A stretch of DNA of 5,791 nt from Candidatus Margulisiibacteriota bacterium (GTDB lineage: Bacteria > Margulisbacteria > Termititenacia > Termititenacales > Termititenacaceae): NCBI GenBank assembly GCA_031279615.1, contig JAITIE010000041.1, positions 1-5,791 on the forward strand, read 5' to 3'. The translations under genes and the position numbers were made by a program. The notes under the pieces were generated by a model. The model worked only from the letters and a program-made list of their open reading frames with translations. It had not been told where the DNA came from and ran no database searches. How positions within the stretch are numbered: the stretch's first letter is position 1; the number at the start of each line of letters is the position of its first letter. Below are positions 1 to 4,491 of the stretch, in pieces.

Positions 1-1028
1 AATACAGCCAAAATTTCCCGTCCGAGCAGCGCCAGCACAGCCGAGCTCAAAGGGATTTCCTTGTCGGCTTTGAGTCCCAGGGCATGCGCTTCGGCCAAGA
101 TTTCCGGCGAGCTGTAGGCGATAATTTTTTTCGTGTTTTTTATTTCCGGCCAGACGTAACGGCAGGCATTGGCAAAGTTATTTTCCCGGGCGATCGGCAC
201 CAGACCGGACTGCGCGGTGTGTTGAAAGACCGGCGTGAAATTAAAGAGATCAAAAGGCGGTTTTTTGCCGGCCTGATTGTTGGGGAAGAGCCGCTCCGGG
301 GATTTAACGATGATTATTTCGAAAACGGTTCTTTGCGCCTCGGCCAAAATTGTTTTAGTTTTTTGCGGCGCGGCCAGTAATTGTTCGAGATAAAAATTTA
401 AGCCGCCCCATAAATCGGTGTTGACGATCTTGAGCGGTGCGGGCTGCAGGCTTTGGCCGGCGGCGCTGGCCGGCTCGTATGTGTTCCAGATCCGGCGGTC
501 CGGGTGCAGTGAAATGACCGCGCTGTTTTTACAGGCGGACCCGAAAATTTCACGGTACTCGGCGTTAGTCGGTTTGGACACCGTGGCCAGCAGTCTTTTT
601 TTGTTTTCCAGCTCGGCAAATTTGAGCGGATTGAGCGTGGTGTAATCCGCGTATTTGTAATAACCAAAATTTACGCTCATCGGCAGGAGGCGCGCGCTGG
701 TCTTTTGCAAGAGCTGCGGATCCGGTGAGAAAAATGAATCGATAAAAACCATAGTTTTATTTTTGTCCGCGCGTGCCGGCGTTAGTTTGGAGCGAATTTC
801 CCGCAGAGACAGCCCCTGTCTTTTGGCGGAAACTATTTCCAGCAGCAGACGTAGATGCTCGTCCTGATAAAGCCGGATGCCGCCGCTGGTGCGCAGCGGT
901 TCGGGCAGGAGGCCAGTCTTTTCATAATAACGCAATTTACGCGGCGTCAGGCCGGAAAGATGACAAATGCGTTCGATTTTGTAAAAACCACTGCGGAGGC
1001 CGGAGATGCGCACGTAGGAAGATTTCAT
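1..1028 (-). CDS. MerR-type HTH fused to a DegV-like (EDD fold) domain, 3' end cut by window edge
   Basis: Reading the minus strand from ATG 1028 gives 342 codons with no stop before base 1. Residues about 15-84 are a MerR-type winged helix: a helix-turn-helix around ICHLSGLTPRKLRYYEKTGLL, the wing GGIRLYQDEHL, then an AKRQGLSLREIRSKL helix. From about residue 93 the chain follows the DegV/FakB pattern: a start strand VFIDS (D97, S98), LLPMSVNFG, VSKP at 150-153 where DegV proteins have TSQP, WNTYEPA at 181-187 where they have SGTYxxA, IVNTDLWGGL where they have a viDS-glG segment, and a C-terminal half with FNFTPVF and GLVPIAR. DegV proteins bind fatty acids for phosphorylation by FakA. Here the SGT serine is Trp181, the GGRI segment is missing and no His is seen near residues 330-342, so binding of the usual ligand is doubtful. 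The inferred role is a ligand-responsive transcription regulator. The start is set by an ATGA overlap with the upstream ricT stop; no strong Shine-Dalgarno is visible, so translation is probably coupled. Domain calls are firm, function is not. Confidence 0.88.
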   Translation of the reverse strand, partial: MKSSYVRISGLRSGFYKIERICHLSGLTPRKLRYYEKTGLLPEPLRTSGGIRLYQDEHLRLLLEIVSAKRQGLSLREIRSKLTPARADKNKTMVFIDSFFSPDPQLLQKTSARLLPMSVNFGYYKYADYTTLNPLKFAELENKKRLLATVSKPTNAEYREIFGSACKNSAVISLHPDRRIWNTYEPASAAGQSLQPAPLKIVNTDLWGGLNFYLEQLLAAPQKTKTILAEAQRTVFEIIIVKSPERLFPNNQAGKKPPFDLFNFTPVFQHTAQSGLVPIARENNFANACRYVWPEIKNTKKIIAYSSPEILAEAHALGLKADKEIPLSSAVLALLGREILAV

Positions 1029-1738
1029 CTGACCGCGGCGGATTTTTCCAGCTCGTACTCCAGACAGCACATCAATTTGCCGCAGACGCCGGACAGCTTG
1101 GGAATGTTAATGGCCAGATTTTGCTCCTTGACCATTTTAATAGAAACCTGCGCCGGTTTGCGCTGCCAGTGCGTGCAGCACAGGCCGCAGCCGCAGTGTC
1201 CCAGACCGCCGAGCGCATAAGCGCAGGACCGTCCGCCCATTTCGCGGACTTCCACGGCCAGCGGCAGCTCTTGATGCAGCAGCCTTTGAACTTCGCGGGA
1301 ATTGGATTTGCGCGCGGCGCTTTTGTTTTTCTTTTTGTTCTTGTCGGCGCTTTCTTCCAGCAAATTGCGGTAATAAAAAAAAGCTTTTTTGCGGTTGAAT
1401 AAAAGCTCGACGGAGATCAATTTTACATCAGGAGCATTTTTCAGCAGAATTTCATTAGCTTGTTTGAGCAAATTTTGTTCTTCCGTGTCCAGCATGGCCA
1501 GGTCTTTTAAATCGTCGGCGGTTGCCTTGCGGAGAACATGCAGCGCGCGGATTTCCTCGTGCAGTCCATGTTTCTCGCAGTTGACCGGCAGTTTAACCGC
1601 CCAGGCCAGCTCTTCGCCGCGGTTGGTTTCCACGATCAACGCGTCACCGTGTTTCACGAAAAAAGACGCCAGCCGTATTTCAAAAGAAACGCTGGAGTTG
1701 TGTTTACGCAGTTTGAGAGCAAATTTTCCGGCGGCCAT
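1025..1738 (-). CDS. ricT: PSP1 domain protein, RicT (YaaT) type
   Basis: The 237-aa product has the PSP1 C-terminal signature: LLFNRKKAFFYY (residues 112-123), then GGLGHCGCGLCC (177-188), VSIKMVKEQNLAIN (198-211) and LSGVCGKLMCCLEYE (215-229). Cysteines 172, 182, 184, 187, 188, 219, 224 and 225 are visible. In B. subtilis RicT (YaaT) joins RicA and RicF in an Fe-S containing complex that acts with RNase Y in mRNA maturation and affects competence, biofilm and sporulation; cysteines of this motif are thought to hold the clusters. No RicA or RicF is in the window. A lysine/serine-rich stretch at 132-148 interrupts the usual FYF-x-RVDFRELV region and looks like an insertion or flexible loop. 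The protein is somewhat shorter than its Bacillus counterpart. AGGGG at 1748-1744, overlapping the holB stop, lies 5 bases before the ATG and supports this start. The gene sits 8 bases after holB, an order also seen in B. subtilis. The family call is secure; the physiological role here is inferred. Confidence 0.94.
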   Translation of the reverse strand: MAAGKFALKLRKHNSSVSFEIRLASFFVKHGDALIVETNRGEELAWAVKLPVNCEKHGLHEEIRALHVLRKATADDLKDLAMLDTEEQNLLKQANEILLKNAPDVKLISVELLFNRKKAFFYYRNLLEESADKNKKKNKSAARKSNSREVQRLLHQELPLAVEVREMGGRSCAYALGGLGHCGCGLCCTHWQRKPAQVSIKMVKEQNLAINIPKLSGVCGKLMCCLEYELEKSAAVR

Positions 1739-1746
1739 GCTAACCC

Positions 1747-2484
1747 CTATAGATCCCGCATTTTCAGCAGCCAGACTTCCAGAGTCAGCCGCAGATTGAC
1801 GTATTTTTGCAGAATTCTAGCATATTTCAGACAAAGCTTGGCTTTGGCAAAATCCATTTGCTCGCGCCAGTATTGCGCCAGCGCCAGCAGATAATTTTGC
1901 GCGGTTTCACGTCCGCTTTTTTGCAATTCGTCCGCGCGCTGGCTGAGCTGCCAAAAATTTTTAGCTTTGAGCGCGCGGGTGAATTCAAACAGTTCCGTCA
2001 ATTCCGGCGGCGGTTCTTCCTGATCCGGAGCGTAATCAAAAGTAATAGTCTGGCAGCGCGAGCGAATAGTCGGCAATAACTCGTCGGGACTGGCGGTTTC
2101 CAGGATAAAAACCACGCCGTCCGGCGGCTCCTCCAGAAGCTTTAAAAATGCGTTGCCGGAAACACCGTTTGCGCCGGAAAGTTTTTCTGCCTGCCGCAGC
2201 AATACGACGAGATACGGCAGCGTGTGCGGGCCGTACTGCGCGTATTTTTGCAGGTCGCGGATTTGCTCCACGGATATGACGCTTTTCTCGGCGTTCAATT
2301 CGTAAAAATCAACAGAGGACACGCTTTCCGTTTGATTGAGTTTTTGGAAAAACTCCCGCGCGGCCGCGGTTTTGCCGGAACGGGGCGGCCCGGCAAAGAT
2401 ATAAGCGTTGGCGACGCGGCCGGTGTGGACTATGCCATTAAGGATGCCGCGCGCTCTTTTTTGCAATGCGACAGCTGCGGTCAT
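1747..2484 (-). CDS. holB: DNA polymerase III delta' subunit (clamp loader)
   Basis: The 245-aa product is the delta' subunit of the clamp loader, which with delta and the tau/gamma ATPases opens the sliding clamp and places it on primed DNA. Visible motifs: RVANAYIF followed by a P-loop GPPRSGKT (residues 32-39), the strand YLVVLLRQAEKL (91-102) where a Walker B would lie but without an Asp-Glu pair, NAFLKLLEEPP (111-121), and TIRSRCQ with the SRC motif (139-145). Two points are unusual. The four-cysteine zinc module normally between the P-loop and the Walker B strand is absent; residues 50-65 run straight through. The protein is also short compared with roughly 330 residues in E. coli and B. 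subtilis, the loss falling in the C-terminal helical domain. A RuvB-like or DnaX-like ATPase is less likely because of NAFLKLLEEPP, the missing Walker B and the neighbour ricT. The ATG at 2484 overlaps the proA stop as ATGA, suggesting coupled translation. Confidence 0.93.
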   Translation of the reverse strand: MTAAVALQKRARGILNGIVHTGRVANAYIFAGPPRSGKTAAAREFFQKLNQTESVSSVDFYELNAEKSVISVEQIRDLQKYAQYGPHTLPYLVVLLRQAEKLSGANGVSGNAFLKLLEEPPDGVVFILETASPDELLPTIRSRCQTITFDYAPDQEEPPPELTELFEFTRALKAKNFWQLSQRADELQKSGRETAQNYLLALAQYWREQMDFAKAKLCLKYARILQKYVNLRLTLEVWLLKMRDL

Positions 2485-3770
2485 TTACGGATCTGACCTT
2501 GGCCGCGCACGAGATATTTGTAAGACATTAGCTCGCGCAGTCCCATAGGGCCGCGGGCGTGCAGTTTTTGCGTGGAAATGCCAATTTCACAGCCGAAGCC
2601 AAATTCGCCGCCGTCGGTGAAGCGCGTGGAAGCGTTGACCAGCGCTGCCGCCGCGTCGACTTTTTGCAAAAATTTTTCCGCATTGCGTTTGTTTTCGGTT
2701 ACGATAGCTTCGCTGTGTTTGGTGCCGTAACGGTAAATATGTTCGATGGCCTCATCAACACCGGCCACCACTTTGACCGCGATCTCCAGATCGAGATATT
2801 CCCGCGCGTAATCCTCCGGCGTTGCCGGCAAGACGGCCGGAGCGTATTTTCTGGTTTTGGCACAGCCGTGAATTTTGACGCCGGCATTTTGATAAGCCCG
2901 CAGCATGGGCGGCAAAAACTTCGCGGCGATCTTTTCATGCACCAGCAGGGTTTCCGCGGCGTTGCAGACCGACGGCCGCGAAACTTTGGCATTCAGCGCG
3001 ATATTCAGCGCTTGGGGGAGTTTGGCGGATTCATCCACGTACACGTGGCAGTTCCCCGTGCCGGTTTCAATGACCGGTATCGACGATTCCCGCACGACTT
3101 TTTGGATCAACCCGGCTCCGCCGCGCGGGATCAGCAGGTCAATGTATTCGCGCAAACTTAAGAGTTCGCTGACGGCGCGGCGGTCGGTGTTCTCGATATT
3201 TTGGATAAGATCCGGCGGCAGACCGTTGGCCTGCAATGCCTGGCGCAGAACAGCGGCGATAGTTTTATTGGACTCCGCCGCGTCCGAGCCGCCGCGCAGG
3301 AGCGCCGCTGAACCGGCTTTGAGACACAGCCCGGCCGCGTCCGCCGTAACATTGGGACGCGCTTCGTAAATTATGGCGATCACGCCCAGCGGCACGGAGA
3401 TTTTCTCGATGCGCAGACCGTTGGGGCGGCGGGTTTTTTCCAGCACGCGGTTATTGGGGTCGGGCAGTCTGGCCAGCGCGCGCAGACCATCGGCCATGGC
3501 TTTGACGCGCTGTGCATCTAAAGCCAGACGGTCGAGCAAAGCCGCGGAGAGTTTATTTTTCTGCGCTCTTTGCCGGTCCAGAAAATTAGCCTGCAGAATT
3601 TTTGGAGTTTTTTCTTCCAGCGCCGCGGCCAGAGCCAGCAGGGACTGATTTTTGACCGCGCCGCTAAGCATAGCCGCCGCCCGCGCGGCAATTTTCGCTT
3701 TTTGCGCTTTTTGTAAAACCTCGGACTTAGCCGAGCAGGTCGCGGACCTCTTTGATTTTTTGATAAGCAT
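2481..3770 (-). CDS. proA: Gamma-glutamyl phosphate reductase (proline biosynthesis)
   Basis: ProA reduces gamma-glutamyl phosphate with NADPH to glutamate semialdehyde, the second step from glutamate to proline, in the cytoplasm. With the start used here the protein has 429 residues; the family is usually about 415-420. The aldehyde-dehydrogenase-like fold is clear: VPLGVIAIIYEARPNVTADAA, ALLRGGSDAAESN, IPVIETGTGNCHVYVD, then VSRPSVCNAAETLLVH with the catalytic cysteine at about residue 269, and FGFGCEIGISTQKLHARGPMG near the end. I chose ATG 3770 because GAGG at 3783-3780 lies 9 bases upstream and no ATG, GTG or TTG follows in frame until a Met about 33 codons later, which would cut conserved sequence. 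A TTG at 3785 is the other option and would add five residues. Either start lies inside the end of the upstream gene (44-base overlap from the ATG). The extra N-terminal 15-20 residues may be a consequence of that overlap. No proB or proC is visible. The stop overlaps the holB start. Confidence 0.96.
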   Translation of the reverse strand: MLIKKSKRSATCSAKSEVLQKAQKAKIAARAAAMLSGAVKNQSLLALAAALEEKTPKILQANFLDRQRAQKNKLSAALLDRLALDAQRVKAMADGLRALARLPDPNNRVLEKTRRPNGLRIEKISVPLGVIAIIYEARPNVTADAAGLCLKAGSAALLRGGSDAAESNKTIAAVLRQALQANGLPPDLIQNIENTDRRAVSELLSLREYIDLLIPRGGAGLIQKVVRESSIPVIETGTGNCHVYVDESAKLPQALNIALNAKVSRPSVCNAAETLLVHEKIAAKFLPPMLRAYQNAGVKIHGCAKTRKYAPAVLPATPEDYAREYLDLEIAVKVVAGVDEAIEHIYRYGTKHSEAIVTENKRNAEKFLQKVDAAAALVNASTRFTDGGEFGFGCEIGISTQKLHARGPMGLRELMSYKYLVRGQGQIRK

Positions 3771-4206
3771 TTTTACAATCCTCAAAAACAGACACCAGCA
3801 GTTTATGTTTCAGCACATTGTGTTTATCAGCCATGGCAATTTTTTTCGAAATAACCTTTTTCAGCATGACCTGCAGACTGGCTAACTCATAATCAATCTT
3901 GGCCAGCGCCGCGGTGTTTTCTTCCTCGTCATAAACCGCGCCAGTTTTCTCCGCGGCTTCAGCGTCTTCTACGGGCGCGGCCGCTTCCGCATCTTCCGCC
4001 GCGGCTGGCTCCTCAGTCTCGGCGCTTTCCACCGGCACAGCCGGAATATCATCGGGTATGTCCTCCAGCCCCAGACCTTTGTCATCGAGCACCGGACGCT
4101 TGCGCACTTTTTTTTCTTTATTTGTCACGCCCGCCGCGGCCATTGCTCCAGCCGCCGCCGTGGTATCCAAACCCAGACTTTGACTTATGCCGCTGATGTC
4201 TACCAT
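3727..4206 (-). CDS. Hypothetical protein, acidic Ala/Glu-rich middle and helical C-terminus
   Basis: The 159-aa product matches no family I recognise. It has three zones: a small-residue N-terminus (1-27, with AAAGAMAAAG at 18-27) followed by a basic patch (NKEKKVRKR, 29-37); an acidic, Ala/Pro/Glu-rich low-complexity segment (about 40-98) containing a short internal repeat, VEDAEAA or close variants, near residues 69-85; and a C-terminal segment (about 99-159) rich in Leu, Lys, Ile and Val that looks helical and perhaps coiled coil. There is no signal peptide or membrane segment. Low-complexity middle plus helical end suggests a scaffold or interaction protein, but that is inference. ATG 4206 is supported by a GGGGG run at 4217-4213 with 6 bases spacing and a TATAAT at 4239-4234. 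It is the first gene of the operon and runs 44 bases into proA, so its translation may influence proA translation. It is unlikely to be a chance frame, because it occupies the space between promoter, ribosome site and proA. Confidence 0.8.
   Translation of the reverse strand: MVDISGISQSLGLDTTAAAGAMAAAGVTNKEKKVRKRPVLDDKGLGLEDIPDDIPAVPVESAETEEPAAAEDAEAAAPVEDAEAAEKTGAVYDEEENTAALAKIDYELASLQVMLKKVISKKIAMADKHNVLKHKLLVSVFEDCKNAYQKIKEVRDLLG
3780..3783 (-). promoter_or_regulatory. Shine-Dalgarno that decides the proA start
   Basis: GAGG on the minus strand stands 9 bases before ATG 3770, inside the last codons of the preceding gene. It is the best ribosome site near the proA N-terminus and is the reason for preferring ATG 3770 over TTG 3785, which overlaps it. 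Confidence 0.5.
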
Positions 4207-4233
4207 AAACTACCCCCAAAAAATATTCTTTAC

Positions 4234-4262
4234 ATTATACACGAAATCTAGAGATTAAAGTA
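4234..4262 (-). promoter_or_regulatory. Probable sigma-70 type promoter of the minus-strand operon
   Basis: A perfect TATAAT reads leftward at 4239-4234, 27 bases before the ATG at 4206. With a 17-base spacer the -35 position is TACTTT (4262-4257), a weak match to TTGACA. A G-rich ribosome site (4217-4213) follows. It would drive the unknown 159-aa gene, proA, holB, ricT and merR-degV as one transcript; no terminator-like hairpin is seen between those genes. Confidence 0.55.
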
Positions 4263-4269
4263 GGTTTCC

Positions 4270-4298
4270 TTGTCAGACCACCGCGGATTTGCTATATT
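4270..4298 (+). promoter_or_regulatory. Promoter of the interrupted tRNA gene, now facing the integrase gene
   Basis: TTGTCA (4270-4275) and TATATT (4293-4298) are separated by exactly 17 bases. The expected transcription start near 4305 is just 4 bases before the first tRNA base at 4309, the usual layout for a tRNA promoter. It is back to back with the operon promoter at 4234-4262. Since the tRNA is cut after its D loop, a transcript from here would run into the element and the int gene. Confidence 0.6.
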
Positions 4299-4308
4299 TT
4301 CGCAATAC

Positions 4309-4330
4309 GGCCTCGTAGTGTAACGGGTAG
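4309..4330 (+). tRNA. 5' fragment of a tRNA gene (positions 1-22), interrupted in the D arm
   Basis: The 22 bases fit tRNA numbering: a 7-base acceptor strand GGCCTCG, T8 and A9, a D-stem strand GTGT, a D loop AACGGGTA holding the conserved A14, GG and A21, and G22. TAGTGTAACGG satisfies the A-box pattern TRGYnnArnnG. After 4330 the expected second D-stem strand (such as GCAC), anticodon arm and T arm do not appear: the next bases are GCCGCAAG and then an A-rich run. No TTCRANT loop and no CGAGGCC acceptor partner with tRNA-like spacing occur before int. The anticodon is not present, so amino acid identity is unknown. The well-placed promoter upstream argues that this was a real gene and not a chance match. 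It is most simply the left attachment junction of the element, with the full tRNA restored at the other end. Confidence 0.6.
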
Positions 4331-4357
4331 GCCGCAAGATAAAAAATAGGATATGGC

Positions 4358-4384
4358 GTAAAACCGCTTAAAACAAGGTTTTAC
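4358..4384. repeat. Inverted repeat, 8-bp arms with 11-base spacer
   Basis: GTAAAACC (4358-4365) and GGTTTTAC (4377-4384) are perfect inverted copies. No T run follows, so it is not a typical intrinsic terminator. In this position it could be a paired protein-binding site for integrase, excisionase or a repressor, or an RNA hairpin in the int leader. Confidence 0.55.
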
Positions 4385-4393
4385 AGGCGACTT

Positions 4394-4409
4394 CCATTTT
4401 CTCAAATGG
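4394..4409. repeat. Inverted repeat, 6-bp arms with 4-base loop
   Basis: CCATTT (4394-4399) and AAATGG (4404-4409) flank TCTC. It is a compact hairpin candidate in the int leader, only 9 bases after the larger inverted repeat. It has no T tract and is weak in GC, so a terminator role is unlikely. Confidence 0.4.
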
Positions 4410-4431
4410 CGTTGCTTACCAAAAAAATTAG

Positions 4432-4452
4432 AGTGGCAGTTAAAAGTGGCAG
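4432..4452 (+). repeat. Tandem AGTGGCAG repeats, candidate integrase arm-type sites
   Basis: AGTGGCAG is present at 4432-4439 and 4445-4452, 13 bases start to start, separated by TTAAA. Closely spaced direct repeats just before int are typical of arm-type binding sites for the N-terminal domain of tyrosine recombinases. A partial inverted copy (CTGCCAC) is inside int at 4579-4585. The role is inferred from position. Confidence 0.4.
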
Positions 4453-4491
4453 ATAATCCGCTTTTCCCGCCCTCGAAAGGTAGGCAATGTC

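Larger units (their letters stand above)
4353..4412 (+). repeat. Direct repeat pair ATGGCGT
   Basis: ATGGCGT occurs at 4353-4359 and again at 4406-4412, 53 bases apart. The first copy runs into the left arm of the larger inverted repeat and the second starts in the right arm of the smaller one. Seven bases can recur by chance, but both lie in the short region where recombinase arm sites would be expected. Confidence 0.3.

Noticed and set aside
398..667. 89-codon minus-strand frame starting at 667
   Set aside because: It is a different frame inside the MerR-DegV gene, which carries conserved motifs throughout.
773..1799. Long plus-strand open frames at 773-1402, 1389-1799 and 1538-1894
   Set aside because: They lie antisense to ricT, holB and merR-degV, which have clear motifs; their translations show no recognisable domain and no ribosome site was noted. 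They are by-products of GC-leaning coding sequence.
2559..3369. Plus-strand frames of 200 and 154 codons within proA
   Set aside because: They are antisense to an unambiguous ProA, and their composition is what mirror-strand reading of its codons would give.
4271..4276. CTGACA on the minus strand as -35 of the operon promoter
   Set aside because: It lies 31 bases from TATAAT, far beyond the usual 16-18 base spacing.
4358..4409. Intrinsic terminator between the tRNA promoter and int
   Set aside because: Both hairpins are AT-rich and neither is followed by a run of T on the plus strand.
4326..4485. GGTAGGC at 4326-4332 and 4479-4485 as a duplicated attachment core
   Set aside because: Only 7 bases match, and the second copy coincides with the int ribosome site, so chance is the better explanation. 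The true second core should be at the far element end.
4309..4491. Complete tRNA split by an intron, with the 3' half just before int
   Set aside because: CTCGAAA at 4472-4478 looks slightly like a T loop, but its flanks do not form a 5-bp T stem and nothing after it pairs with the acceptor strand GGCCTCG. No anticodon arm is visible either.
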